Positions 1 through 8,964 are shown, counted from the stretch's first letter. The stretch: 64,000 nt of DNA from Methylocapsa sp. D3K7 (GCF_029855125.1 NZ_CP123229.1:1922001-1986000); one strand, 5' to 3'. The notes: generated by a model not told the origin, from the letters alone. Numbers and translations: made by a program.

Positions 1-1
1 A

Positions 2-106
2 AAATCGTCGGGCCGGATTATTGTAATGAACCGCGAAGGGCTCGAAGACGTTGCATGCGAGTGCTATGGCATTGTCCGCGACCAGATGAAAATCGCACTG
101 TCCTAA
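2..106 (+). CDS. Crp/Fnr-family regulator, C-terminal end (partial)
   Basis: The window opens inside a gene: 34 codons stay open from base 2 to a TAA at 104-106. The end reads NREGLEDVACECYGIV, which resembles the extreme C-terminus of rhizobial Crp/Fnr-type regulators, where a segment like DRxGLExxACECY follows the winged-helix DNA-binding domain. The cyclic-nucleotide-like domain and the helix-turn-helix lie outside the window, so the effector cannot be judged. A second, complete Crp/Fnr gene is at 19529-20200 and a fragment of a third is at 29232-29362. Confidence 0.6.
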   Translation, partial: KSSGRIIVMNREGLEDVACECYGIVRDQMKIALS

Positions 107-217
107 AATCGGACACTTATTGCGAATTGTGTCAGGCATCGAACAGACCGGTTGAGGCATTGGCGGGACATGAGATTTAACAGCTTAATGACAGTTGTGT
201 CGGGGAAGGCGCGTTCC

Positions 218-682
218 ATGCCGACGACGTCACCGGATCAAGCTGCGCTCAGCCCCGCAAACGACCATGGTTTTCCCGTTGCCGGAAAGTCTGTGCTCAT
301 TATCGAGGATGAAGCTCTGATCGCTTTCAGCGTCGAATCCTGTCTTCTGGATGCCGGGGCTACGATTGTCAAAATCACCAATTCGATAGCTGCGGCACAG
401 AGCATTCTCGCAGACGGCATACCCTTCGATGCGGCAATCGTCGATCTACACATGGTAGATGGAAACGCCAGCCCCTTAATTCAGATTTTGTCGGAGCGTA
501 AAATCCCTGTCGTCATCTCGACCGGCGACGAGATCGATCTGGGCCACCCTGCTCTCAGCAACGCGGTCGCCATCCTTCAAAAGCCTCATACCAACACCGA
601 TCTCATTGAGGCCATTGTAGAATGGTCGGTTCCTCCTCATCATCGAGGTCCGCTCCAGCCGCCAGAAAGCAGTAGCGGCTAA
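218..682 (+). CDS. Single-domain response regulator (receiver domain)
   Basis: A 154-residue protein made of one receiver domain. Visible landmarks are the acidic pair in IIEDE (residues 29-32), the phosphoacceptor Asp76 in AAIVDLHM, the switch Thr102 and the conserved Lys122 in LQKPH. There is no output domain, so it probably acts by protein contact or as a phosphate sink, as in many HWE-kinase systems. I chose the ATG at 218 because GGGGAAGG lies about 9 bases upstream; in-frame ATGs at 152 and 188 are possible. No kinase is adjacent, but two HWE/HisKA_2 kinases lie at 27562 and 31794. Confidence 0.85.
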   Translation: MPTTSPDQAALSPANDHGFPVAGKSVLIIEDEALIAFSVESCLLDAGATIVKITNSIAAAQSILADGIPFDAAIVDLHMVDGNASPLIQILSERKIPVVISTGDEIDLGHPALSNAVAILQKPHTNTDLIEAIVEWSVPPHHRGPLQPPESSSG

Positions 683-929
683 TGACCTGCCGGGGTCGAG
701 ACAGGTCAACGATTTTCCTGCAATAAGGCGACTCGATTATGCACCTCGATACAAGATTCCTTCTAAAGGTATTATCGAAACTCTTAACGATCAGATCACG
801 GAGCTTGAAAGCCTAGAGGCGACTGGTGTGGCGAACTTTGATACCTGCGAGATGCTCGTCGATCTCCACAATCTGTTGGATAGAATTTACGCGATGATGC
901 TGGGGAATGCCCGTAAGACGTTACAGTAA
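621..929 (+). pseudogene. Open frame without a start codon, possible gene remnant
   Basis: This frame stays open for 103 codons from the TAG at 618-620 to the TAA at 927-929, yet contains no ATG or GTG. Its second half has protein-like composition, with amphipathic stretches such as IIETLNDQITELESLEATG and LVDLHNLLDRIYAMM, unlike the Arg/Ser/Pro-rich shadow frames nearby. It overlaps the end of the response regulator. The simplest reading is the 3' part of a small helical protein whose start was lost by a deletion or frameshift. I do not recognise the family. Confidence 0.3.
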
Positions 930-1177
930 AACGACGCAGCGTTGCGTCCGTGCGTCAGAAATAAGCTTCGATCTCGAAAAGGTGGTGGCAGCCAGACAAT
1001 CCCATCGCGCTGACTCCAGATTCAAAGAGCAACAATGCAGCGACATGTCCGCTAATGCTCCAGGAGCAGTGGGACACGGACGTCAATTGAGGTCGCATAT
1101 GCGCCAAGAGCCGACATCAGCGAAATTGCTTCCAAATTTCCGTCCGCTTGCGCTCAGCGGCAACAGCCAGCTTCGGC

Positions 1178-3079
1178 CTAGATTTCAACTTGGCTTCCAA
1201 GCTCGACCACTTTGTTCACGGGCAGCTTGAAATAGGACATCGGACTTTGTGAGTTGCGCATCATGGCTGCGAACAAGTGCTCGCGCCACAGCGCCATACC
1301 GGGCCTGCGGGAAGGTACAAGGGTTTGCCGGCTCAGGAAGTAACTTGCCTTCATTGGATCGAATCCGTCCCTCAACGCGGACAAGGCGCCAGGTACGTTG
1401 GGGGCCTCACTGAAGCCATAGCGGATCACGACGCGTGTTATGCCTCCGCCCAAATCTTCTTCCGACAGACGCGCCCCCGACTCGACGCGCGGCGTAAGTG
1501 CCGTTTCGACCGTTACAAGCAAAATGCGCGCGTGCAGGACATGATTGGCCTTCATGTTGTGCAGGAGTGCAGGCGGCACGCCTGCTCGGTTTGAGGTGAG
1601 ATAGACCGCGGTCGCCGGAATGCGCTGCACGTCCGCCGTCGACTTCAAGAGCAGATCGACCGACATTGCGTCTGCGGCCAAGCATTCCGCCAGCAGACTG
1701 CGCCCTCGGCGCCAGGTGGTGAAGAGGAGGACAAGAATTGCAGCGATGGTGACAGGGAGCCAGCCACCATCGAGGAATTTGGTGGCCGAAGCCGCGAACA
1801 AGCCCAAGTCTAACGACAGCAGCACTGCATAGAGCGGAACTGAAAGGACTGCGTTCCAGCGCCAAATGCGGAACACAACGAAACCGATCATGAGCGTCGT
1901 GAGCACCATCGTCGCCGTCACGGCGAGTCCAAACGCGGCCGCGAGTGCGGTGGAGGATCGGAAAGTGAGCACGAGGGCAATCACGGCCAGAGACAGCAAC
2001 AGGTTCACTGAGGGGGCGAACACCTGCCCGCGCGTCTCGTCGGAGGTGTGGACGATACTGACGCGGGGCAAATAGCCTAGCTGCACCGCCTGTTGCGTCA
2101 CCGAGAATGCGCCGCTGATGATCGATTGGCTGGCGATGATCGTGGCGGCGGTCGCAAGGAGGAGAAGCGGGATGAGCAGCGCCGGTGGCGCCATGAGATA
2201 GAAGGGCGAGCGGATCGTCGCCGGATCCTCAAGGACGAGCGCCGACTGGCCCGCATAGCACAGCAAGAGGGCGGGAAGGGCGAGCCAAAGCCACGCCCGT
2301 GCGATCGCGGGTCGACCGAAATGGCCCATGTCCGCGTAAAGCGCCTCTGCGCCCGTTACGGCGAGCACGACTGTGCCGAGCGTAAAGAAGGCGCGCACCG
2401 GATCGGCCATGAGAAATTGCAGCGCATGGCGCGGGTCGAATGCGGCGAGCACATGCGGGTTAGTGGCGACATGAAACATTCCGAGCAAGCCGATCACGAT
2501 GAACCACGTGGCCATGATCGGTCCGAACAGGCTCCCGATGGTTCCCGCGCCGTGGCGCTGGACAGCAAAAAGCGCGACGACAAGCCCAAGCGTCAACGGC
2601 AGTACGACGGCAGTAAAACCATCGTCGAGCAGCGATAGGCCTTCCACCGCCGAAAGGATCGAGATAGCCGGCGTTATGACGGCGTCACCATAGAAGAGTG
2701 CCGTCGCCGTGAGGGCGGCGGCGGCGATGGCGGGCAGAAGGGGCGACTTGGCGGCGACACGCTCAATCAATGCGAGGAGTGCGAAGCTTCCGCCTTCTCC
2801 TCGATTGTCCGCGCGCATGGTGACGAACACATATTTGACGGTGACGACGAGGACCAAAGCCCAGATGAGCGTCGACAGCACGCCGAGCACGTGGAACTCG
2901 TCAATCGGCAGTCGATGATGCCCTATAAAGCTCTCGCGAAATGCGTAAAGGGGGCTTGTTCCGATATCTCCGAACACGACGCCTGTCGCGCCGAGCATCA
3001 ATTTCCATGAGGTCCGCAGCCTGTCCGAATGCATCGGCGCCCCTGTGCCTCCAATCGATAGCCGAGAATGTCCCCCCAT
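1178..3079 (-). CDS. kup: Kup-type potassium uptake transporter
   Basis: A low-affinity K+/H+ symporter of the Kup/HAK/KUP family in the inner membrane. The N-terminal signature GATGVVFGDIGTSPLYA is intact, followed by about twelve hydrophobic segments and a soluble C-terminal domain with DPMKASYFLSRQT, typical of the family. From the ATG at 3079 it has 633 residues, close to the usual 620-640. The frame opens further to a GTG at 3136, but that stretch is part of a 64-bp repeat also found at 11544-11607, so it is probably not coding. The ATG at 3034 (MHSDRL) is the other plausible start. It ends with TAG and has no close operon partner. Confidence 0.95.
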   Translation of the reverse strand: MGGHSRLSIGGTGAPMHSDRLRTSWKLMLGATGVVFGDIGTSPLYAFRESFIGHHRLPIDEFHVLGVLSTLIWALVLVVTVKYVFVTMRADNRGEGGSFALLALIERVAAKSPLLPAIAAAALTATALFYGDAVITPAISILSAVEGLSLLDDGFTAVVLPLTLGLVVALFAVQRHGAGTIGSLFGPIMATWFIVIGLLGMFHVATNPHVLAAFDPRHALQFLMADPVRAFFTLGTVVLAVTGAEALYADMGHFGRPAIARAWLWLALPALLLCYAGQSALVLEDPATIRSPFYLMAPPALLIPLLLLATAATIIASQSIISGAFSVTQQAVQLGYLPRVSIVHTSDETRGQVFAPSVNLLLSLAVIALVLTFRSSTALAAAFGLAVTATMVLTTLMIGFVVFRIWRWNAVLSVPLYAVLLSLDLGLFAASATKFLDGGWLPVTIAAILVLLFTTWRRGRSLLAECLAADAMSVDLLLKSTADVQRIPATAVYLTSNRAGVPPALLHNMKANHVLHARILLVTVETALTPRVESGARLSEEDLGGGITRVVIRYGFSEAPNVPGALSALRDGFDPMKASYFLSRQTLVPSRRPGMALWREHLFAAMMRNSQSPMSYFKLPVNKVVELGSQVEI

Positions 3080-3090
3080 AACCGCTTCGG

Positions 3091-3154
3091 GCCATGGAGA
3101 GAAGAACTCGCGGCGAGCATATCCCGTCAGGATCACCTGAAAAAGCTGAATTCC
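3091..3154. repeat. Copy 1 of a 64-bp dispersed repeat
   Basis: This 64-bp block upstream of kup matches 11544-11607 in the same orientation at 55 of 64 positions (core GAGAAGAACTCG and GCATATC). It overlaps the extended kup reading frame, so it argues for a kup start downstream of it. What the repeat is (IS end, promoter-proximal duplication) is not clear. Confidence 0.7.
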
Positions 3155-3734
3155 TAAGTGTGGCCTAATAGATCGGGACTGCAGAAGGAGACCTTACATC
3201 CGTTTCAGCCGACACGAGATCATCGAGGCTTTCGAGGCGTATCATCATAGATTAAAAAGGTTTTGGTCGAAGCAGGAATCCCCACTTCAGCACCACGAAA
3301 AAAATATTTTCAACCGAGGCATAAAGATTAGCGAGCTCTAAAGCCCGTTTGAAAGGGCGCTTAACATGATACTTGTATCCAGCGTGTGCCCTGTGCCCAG
3401 ACTTTTTAGACGGCTCTAACGGGCTCCGTCTCATCGACAATTCAGTCATGGTCCGGAGCCGATCGAGGATTTGAAGCATCGGGGCGCAACCACGGGCAAC
3501 GAAATTTGACGGCGTGGCGTACTGCTAGGCTAAAGCCAGGCCGGTCCGGTTGCAGGGGCAAAAAACTTTGACGTGGAAGCGAGTCGGGCGCGATCTGTCA
3601 TAACATTCCTTTTGCATAGTTAGTCAGCCATGATAGCTTTTTGAAATACGATTTAATATCAATATAAAAGTCAAAATACCAGTTTCACGCGTGTTTATGA
3701 ATTTTTTACATGACCAATATTTGGAGGAATATAC
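3155..3734. other. Intergenic region, AT-rich toward its right end
   Basis: No convincing gene. A 75-codon minus-strand frame (3252-3479) exists but shows no family signature. From about 3600 the sequence is strongly AT-rich and probably carries the promoter of the ATPase gene; TTTGCATAG at 3611 and several A/T tracts are visible, but I cannot assign a -35/-10 pair. The base composition changes here, as at the edge of an acquired segment. Confidence 0.4.
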
Positions 3735-5054
3735 GTGTCCTTTGAGTTTGTAGACCCAGAAATCGGATTTACTTCCAATGTGATTACAGATCCGCATCGC
3801 TTCGTCGGACGAGCGGACTTAATTCAGGAGAGCATTAATGCCTTGAATTCATCGCTTGGTTTGATTGCGATCTATGGAAAACGAGGCGTAGGAAAATCCT
3901 CTTTAATGAGGCAGATTCAAGCACTTGCAAACGGTAATTATGAACTGGTCCGCAAGGCTGGTCTAAACCATCTGCTACCGACGAAACCGCGCAAGTATTA
4001 TACGGTATACTATGCGTGCGACTCAATAATATCTGGGGCACAAGACCTTGTGGCTCGACTATGCAATGATACCAATGAAGAAGACGGCCTTTTGCGTCTT
4101 GTGCCTGACGGCGGGAAACGTTTAACAGAATTCTCGCGAACCGCTGAAAACTCCGTCGGATTGGATCTAAAGGTCGTGAATTGGGGCGCAAAGGGTCAAG
4201 AAGGATCGAAATATACGAGTGCTGTTCCAGGTGATATCATACAAACATTTAGAAACTTCACCTCCGCGGTTGTCGAATCAAATAATCGGGTGTTCGGCAG
4301 GCGTGATTCGGTGCTTATACTGTTGGACGAGTTCGATGTAATTAGAGACAAACAAGGGCTTGGTTCCCTGATGAAGTCTCTCTCGAGCGATAAGGTAAAG
4401 TTCGGTATCTGCGGCATTGGTCAAGACCTGAGTAGCCTGATAGCTGACCATGCCTCGGTGGGAAGGCTCATTGAGCAAGGATCGATCTTTGTCAAACCCA
4501 TGTCAGAGAACGAGTCGATAGAAATATTTAAAACGGCGGAACGTCTGTTTAATGGTCAGGTGAGATTCGAAGAAAATGTCGTGAGGCAGATCGCTGCGCT
4601 ATCCGAAGGGTATCCGTATTTCGCGCAACTCATAGGAAAGGCCTGCGTAAGCAATGCGAACAATAGAGGTACGAACTACGTTGACCAATCTATATTAACC
4701 CTTGTCACCGAAAGTATGAGATCGGGTCGTGCATTTCCGAACCTGGAAAAAGCATATCAGCTGGCAATCGGTCAATCTGAAGAGCGTGCTTTGCTTCTCA
4801 CGCTACTTGCAGAGCAAGCGGACGATCGAGCGGAATATGACGCATCGCTTGGGCAAGTCTTTTTATCGCGAAGTCGTTCATCCGCGCAGGAACTTGGCGT
4901 CGATTATATGGACCAGCTTCTCCCTCGTTTGATTGAAGAGCGCTATGGGCCGGTTCTAGTGAAAGTGCCGGTAACAAGAGGTTCCTACGAATTTACTGAC
5001 CCCGTGTTTCGCGCTTACGTGAAGCTAAGGCACATAGGACGAAGTCCAAGATAA
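3735..5054 (+). CDS. AAA-type ATPase of unknown role, horizontally acquired
   Basis: A 439-residue soluble ATPase. An N-terminal FVGRADLI motif (residues 23-30) precedes a clean Walker A, GKRGVGKS (48-55), and Walker B is ILLDEFDV near residue 198. The C-terminal part looks like helical lid plus winged-helix, as in Orc1/Cdc6-like and STAND-type P-loop ATPases. It starts with GTG at 3735 behind a strong GGAGGA (3723-3728). The gene is much more AT-rich than its neighbours and stands alone, which points to recent transfer. Such solitary ATPases are often encoded in mobile or defence islands, but no effector domain or partner gene is visible, so its function is unknown. Confidence 0.8.
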   Translation: MSFEFVDPEIGFTSNVITDPHRFVGRADLIQESINALNSSLGLIAIYGKRGVGKSSLMRQIQALANGNYELVRKAGLNHLLPTKPRKYYTVYYACDSIISGAQDLVARLCNDTNEEDGLLRLVPDGGKRLTEFSRTAENSVGLDLKVVNWGAKGQEGSKYTSAVPGDIIQTFRNFTSAVVESNNRVFGRRDSVLILLDEFDVIRDKQGLGSLMKSLSSDKVKFGICGIGQDLSSLIADHASVGRLIEQGSIFVKPMSENESIEIFKTAERLFNGQVRFEENVVRQIAALSEGYPYFAQLIGKACVSNANNRGTNYVDQSILTLVTESMRSGRAFPNLEKAYQLAIGQSEERALLLTLLAEQADDRAEYDASLGQVFLSRSRSSAQELGVDYMDQLLPRLIEERYGPVLVKVPVTRGSYEFTDPVFRAYVKLRHIGRSPR

Positions 5055-5580
5055 TTTTTGTGACGGCTTTGTGCGATCCCTCTAGGCTATAGGGGATCTG
5101 AAGGGGAAATCGGGTTTGCGCCCGATATTCGGCGGTAATGTCCGAGCATAGGTTTTTTTGCCTCCTGCGAGGTCAGTGGGGGGACGTCGGCGTAACCATT
5201 CGCTCAAATGTAAATCGGTGGATTTCATTGTGAAATCCCTCAAAAGTAAAAAGGAATAATAGCAAAATTGAATGAGATGCCGACCCGTTCTTTGCACGGC
5301 GCATGGTTTTCTCGGATGCGGTTGACGCTTTCGATGTCGCGCGTCCTGCAGAAAAACGGTTTATTCGCCCCGGTCAATTCCGCCGGCTACGAAAATTGAA
5401 ACAGCCGCTCATCGCCATCTCGTATTTGATTGGTTTAGGCGCAGGTAACGGCCGTTTCAGTCTGGGGAAAATCCGGGGACAGGTTTTTCAAGCTTCTCCG
5501 CCGCCCTGTGCCGGAAAGTCAAAGGCGCGGTTCTTAGCACTGTCCCGTAAGGCACCCAAAGCGGCACCCCAGCCATAAAC
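5055..5580. other. Intergenic region after the ATPase gene
   Basis: No supported gene. A hairpin ATCGGGTTTGCGCCCGAT lies near 5108-5125 without a following T-run, and a T7 tract at about 5154. Short frames on both strands (5082-5297 minus, 5303-5578 plus) have no recognisable motif. Confidence 0.3.
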
Positions 5581-5581
5581 T

Positions 5582-6122
5582 TCAGGCTCTAACACGGTGG
5601 CGACCGTCGCGATCTCCCCTCAACTCGCATAATGAGTGGGGCGCTGACCGGAATGAGTCCCGCGTCAGGCGCCGCAGCACAGCTGCAGTTCGTTTTGTAG
5701 ATAAGTAGATAAGTAGATAATGAGAGACATGATCGATCGCGGTTTTTTCCAGTTCAATCCCCGCTACCTTCAGCTTAAGCAGCTTTGGCAGAGAGCGCGC
5801 GGCAACCATGAACAGCGCCGCACCGAAGGTCAGCGCATCGTATTCCGCAGCTCCTCCAACGTTTGGATCATGCGAGGGGTAGCCAGAGCCCATGGCGAAC
5901 CGTTGTTTCCTGGAATAATGAAAGAAGATGTCCAGTTGCGGGAATATGAACACAAAGGCACCGGAACCGAAAATAACGGCTGGCCTGATCACATCCGCCC
6001 ACTTCTGCGGCGGCGTAATGCTTGGTGATCTTCTCAATCGCGCTCGGCGCTTTGCTATCGCCGGGGAGCGTGGTGAAGTCTGCACCGTCCTCGCAGGCCT
6101 TCGTCCGCGTATAGCCGCGCAT
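5582..6122 (-). pseudogene. Small membrane protein gene split by a frameshift
   Basis: Two frames together make one protein-like sequence. The first runs from ATG at 6122 (MRGYTRTKACEDGADF) to about 6010 and ends ...AIEKITKHYAA. The second begins near 6012 with QKWADVIRPAVIFGSGAF and continues through a hydrophobic segment to FGAALFMVAARSLPKLLKLK. Deleting one base in the GCCGCCGCAG tract restores HYAA-QKWADV. The product would be a membrane protein with one or two helices and a basic tail. Neither half alone is sensible, so the gene is broken or the sequence has an indel error. The family is not recognised. Confidence 0.5.
5697..5720. repeat. Three tandem copies of an 8-bp unit
   Basis: GTAGATAA is repeated three times without interruption. 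On the minus strand it lies inside the broken membrane-protein frame, where it encodes part of LLIYLSTK. An 8-bp unit shifts the reading frame with every copy gained or lost. Confidence 0.9.
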
Positions 6123-6319
6123 ATGGTGTTTTTTTCGGGTGGAGGCGCGTTTCGGGCGGGAGCGCCGAGCGGCTTGGGAAGAGGGCAGGCGGCGCTCGCT
6201 GCAAACGAAACGCGAGTGGACGCGCAAGTAGCAACTATGGCGGCGTTCCACTCCGCCGCTTGATTCCGCAACGGCTGGCGAGTGTGACGCGTCAGTGCAT
6301 TGACGGAAAAAGGAATGCC

Positions 6320-6346
6320 AAAAAAAAAGCCCCGCGGGAGCGGGGC
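6320..6346 (-). terminator. Rho-independent terminator (minus strand)
   Basis: On the minus strand GCCCCGC-TCCC-GCGGGGC forms a 7-bp GC stem with a 4-base loop, followed directly by nine T. It lies about 310 bases past the stop of the DUF1236 gene (6656-7252) and is the only terminator visible for that transcript. The segment 6347-6655 between them contains no gene I can support. Confidence 0.85.
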
Positions 6347-6655
6347 CAGTCTCTACTTAGAGTGGGAGATAATCGCTTCACCAAATAAGGCTGAGCTAAT
6401 CACCCCTACGCCTTATTCACTGGTCATGCCTGTATAATTTTGCTCATGACCATAACCCAATTCACATTGGGCGGCCGTCTTCAGTTCACGCCGCGAATCG
6501 AACCGCCGATAATGTCGGAGTCCGGACATGATTCTCCCACAGCAAAAACCACAAGCACGCGGGAGCGGCCTCACACGTTTACGGCCCCGAAGGCTTACCG
6601 CTGCGGGGCCGCCGTTTCTGAAAATCAGCGCAACTTGAATGCGGTTAAAGCTGAA

Positions 6656-7252
6656 TCAAATCGGAAGAACCGCGACGATTTCAAGCGTTTCCGGATCGAC
6701 GATGACGAGTTCATTTTCGGCAACAATGTATTTGAAGCCCCGGTATTGCGGGACGATATCCACAACGGTTTCCGGAAGGCCATAAACCTCAACGGTGTCC
6801 GGAATACGTGTTCCGACCGAGAGTGCGAAATCGACGCGGTCCGCACGGTGTAGGTTCCCGCCGATGATGCTTTCGTGGAGTCTGCTCCTCTGATCGCGCG
6901 ATAATGGTTCAGATCCGACTGACCGCCCTTGAGTCGGACTCTGCATCATGTCGCGCTCACCGGACCGGCGCTCTTGTTCCTCAACCGCGCCAGATCGCCC
7001 TTGAGTTGGACCCTGCATCATGTCGTGCTCAGGACGCCCTCTTTCCTCGACTGCACCAGAGCGCCCTTGATTTGGAGTTTGCATCGTGCCGCGCTCAGAC
7101 GGATTCTGCGCCATGCCGGGCGGGCGTTGAAGAGTACTTTGAGGTGCGCCAGTTGCGCCGCCCCGCGAGTTGTCCATGCTTTGGGCCGCAGCCACGCCAC
7201 CGCCTGTGATCAAAGCCACCGCCGCAACCGCGGTCAACAAGCTTGCTCTCAT
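6656..7252 (-). CDS. DUF1236 exported protein with degenerate repeats
   Basis: A 198-residue secreted or periplasmic protein. The ATG at 7252 follows GGAGAG, and the first 23 residues (MRASLLTAVAAVALITGG) are a signal peptide ending in AAAQ. The middle holds three to four copies of a MMQSPTQGRS-like unit rich in Gln, Gly, Arg and Glu. The C-terminus, from VDFALSVGTRIP to LVIVDPETLEIVAVLPI, is a DUF1236 domain, common in Hyphomicrobiales and of unknown function. An EcfG-type promoter lies 42 bases upstream, so it probably belongs to the general stress response. Confidence 0.88.
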   Translation of the reverse strand: MRASLLTAVAAVALITGGGVAAAQSMDNSRGGATGAPQSTLQRPPGMAQNPSERGTMQTPNQGRSGAVEERGRPEHDMMQGPTQGRSGAVEEQERRSGERDMMQSPTQGRSVGSEPLSRDQRSRLHESIIGGNLHRADRVDFALSVGTRIPDTVEVYGLPETVVDIVPQYRGFKYIVAENELVIVDPETLEIVAVLPI

Positions 7253-7293
7253 CTGGAACTCTCCTTCGTTGAAGGCGATTTGCCGGACGGCGT

Positions 7294-7318
7294 AACGCGC
7301 CCCCCGGACCAATGTTCC
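7294..7318 (-). promoter_or_regulatory. EcfG-type general stress promoter
   Basis: On the minus strand GGAAC (7318-7314) and CGTT (7297-7294) are separated by exactly 16 bases, matching the alphaproteobacterial EcfG sigma consensus. The -10 element ends 42 bases before the ATG of the DUF1236 gene. Confidence 0.7.
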
Positions 7319-7664
7319 ATATTATTTGAGCCGCAAATTGCATGGCCTAAGACGAGATTTTCTTCTGAAAGGTCAGTGGTTAGTATCCGCATCAAATCAA
7401 AGACTTCAAGCGATACCGCTAATGCCACGGTCTAGAAGTCAAGGAATAGGCATCGTCAAAACACGAGCATGGCCATGACGACATTTTTGTTGCCGTTCCA
7501 TCGCCCAAAAAGGACCTTCCAACGGCCTTTCATCCTCCAATCCATCGCCCTTCCATTGTGTTTCCCTTGGGGTGATCCCTATCCCCCTTGCCCCTAGCGT
7601 TGGAAGTCGCTCAACGCTCGGACTACAGGGCCTCGCGAGCCCGCCAACACTTAGGCTAGCAGGC

Positions 7665-7970
7665 ATGACCCCGCGCGGTTCAAACGATAGAAAATGGTTT
7701 CGTGCTCACCCCGAGCGCTCCCATCGGTGCCGTCTCGCCACCCCAACCGAGCTCGCAGATTTGCGGGAGCGAGCCTGTTTCGACGGCGGCGCGAGGCTCG
7801 CGGATGATTATTTCATCCATGCGTTGTGTCGCATCGATCGGTTGAGTGAGGATCTATATCGCTTGTTTGTAGTCTTGAGGGGGGGAATGGAAATCGATGA
7901 AGCTCAATGCTTAGCAGCATGGTTTCGATCGGAGATCATCTCTGGGCAGATTGAAAGGCTTGAACAATGA
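7665..7970 (+). CDS. Conserved hypothetical protein
   Basis: A protein of about 101 residues beginning MTPRGSNDRKWFRAHPERSH. The composition is mixed, charged and helical, with no membrane segment and no motif that I can tie to a function. The frame opens upstream to 7572, but that part is Pro/Leu/Ser-rich and looks non-coding. Its stop overlaps the start of the next small gene (ATGA at 7967-7970), suggesting translational coupling. Confidence 0.6.
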   Translation: MTPRGSNDRKWFRAHPERSHRCRLATPTELADLRERACFDGGARLADDYFIHALCRIDRLSEDLYRLFVVLRGGMEIDEAQCLAAWFRSEIISGQIERLEQ

Positions 7971-8101
7971 CGACGCGAACGCGCTCATTCCTGGATTCGT
8001 TGATTGCGGTTGTGATAATTGGCTTGTTGGTTGGCCTCTATTTCGCTGCAAGCCATAAGATTGACCTCCATGTGAAGGCGGCCGTCGACGCCGTCCAATA
8101 G
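7967..8101 (+). CDS. 44-residue single-helix membrane protein
   Basis: The ATG overlaps the preceding stop as ATGA. The peptide has a short basic head (MTTRTRSFLDS), one transmembrane helix (LIAVVIIGLLVGLYFAA) and a short polar tail, predicting an inner-membrane miniprotein. Function unknown. It is too short for ordinary ORF calling, but the coupling and clean helix support it. Confidence 0.55.
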   Translation: MTTRTRSFLDSLIAVVIIGLLVGLYFAASHKIDLHVKAAVDAVQ

Positions 8102-8339
8102 CAACGGCAATGTCCAAAGCATGGTGCGAGCCGCTTTGGGAGGGCGTCCCGGTCCTCTTGGGTTGGCCGCGAGGCTGCTGAGACGGAGGACTGACGATGC
8201 GGTCGCATTCGTGGCCGATCAGGTAGTGTGCAACCCCGTAACCGTGCGTCGAGGATATTTAATCAATTGTGAGTGATATACCGTGCGGCGAGATCGGCGG
8301 GGCATGTTCCGCCTGCCGGCCGAGCGGAGCATTTTCCCC

Positions 8340-8600
8340 CTAAAATAGAGAAATGATACGCCTCAGTTCCGGGGGGCTGAGATATTCTGTTCCAACCGCA
8401 TAGCTGGTCCATACATTCTGGATCCCGAGAAGATCGGCCGTGATGCATGCTTCTACTCCGATGCATGCTGGCCCAACCTCAATGGCTACGAGAACGCTGA
8501 GGCGGCCGAGTGAGAATAACCGGCATGTTTCTCTATTGTGCGAGTTACAATCCCAAGTACAGGTGAACTCATTCAACATTGCGCGACTTGATGGGAACAA
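8340..8600 (-). CDS. Possible small protein of unknown function
   Basis: An 86-codon minus-strand frame whose C-terminal two thirds (VLVAIEVGPACIGVEACIT through SPPELRRIISLF) has ordinary protein composition rather than the biased composition of shadow frames. There is no recognised family and no clear ribosome-binding site. It overlaps the region just upstream of the plus-strand gene at 8644, so at most one of the two extended frames is real here. Confidence 0.22.
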   Translation of the reverse strand: MFPSSRAMLNEFTCTWDCNSHNRETCRLFSLGRLSVLVAIEVGPACIGVEACITADLLGIQNVWTSYAVGTEYLSPPELRRIISLF

Positions 8601-8619
8601 TCAGTCCTTCCGAAAGTTG
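8594..8619 (+). promoter_or_regulatory. Weak EcfG-like promoter candidate
   Basis: GGAAC at 8594-8598 is followed after 17 bases by GTTG; the C of CGTT is replaced by A. It sits about 25 bases before the ATG at 8644. The match is weaker than the two other EcfG-like sites in the window. Confidence 0.25.
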
Positions 8620-8643
8620 CAGCCGATATTTCGATCGATCAGC

Positions 8644-8901
8644 ATGTCGGAGGACTTCATCATGGCCCGAAGTGGTGGACGCTCTGCCGTAAAAGCGAAC
8701 ACTCTCAAGACTCAGGGCGATGCGGTATCTTGGCTTTTTATTTCCTGCACGCTTTTTATGGCCGCAGGTGTCGTTCACATGTGGAGTCACTGGATCGAGA
8801 TTTCTGCCTCACTTGGTTTCTATCCGGCGGCCTGCACCATTGCTGCAACAACTGGTGCCGGACTTATCGTTTCATTGTGGGTGAACACTGGAAACGACTA
8901 G
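8644..8901 (+). CDS. Two-helix membrane protein, hypothetical
   Basis: An 85-residue protein if translated from the ATG at 8644 (MSEDFIMARSGGRS); the ATG at 8662 (MARSGG) is an alternative. It has a basic N-terminus and two hydrophobic segments, AVSWLFISCTLFMAAGVV and a second from FYPAACTIAATTGAGLIVS, implying a small inner-membrane protein. The frame opens further upstream to 8440, but that part lacks protein-like composition. Family not recognised. Confidence 0.55.
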   Translation: MSEDFIMARSGGRSAVKANTLKTQGDAVSWLFISCTLFMAAGVVHMWSHWIEISASLGFYPAACTIAATTGAGLIVSLWVNTGND

Positions 8902-8964
8902 GTTTCCCGAACCTAAAGCAGCATTGTTGATTTTGTAATAGGTTAGATTTTTGGAAGAATCTCG

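Noticed and set aside
1178-3136. Long plus-strand frames inside kup (for example 2093-2638)
   Set aside because: They are Arg/Lys/Asp-rich shadows of the strongly supported minus-strand transporter.
5108-5125. ATCGGG/CCCGAT hairpin as a terminator of the ATPase gene
   Set aside because: The stem is short and no T-run follows it.
8340-8600. Minus frame as part of a transposase
   Set aside because: It reads protein-like but I could not match any transposase motif; kept only as a low-confidence frame.
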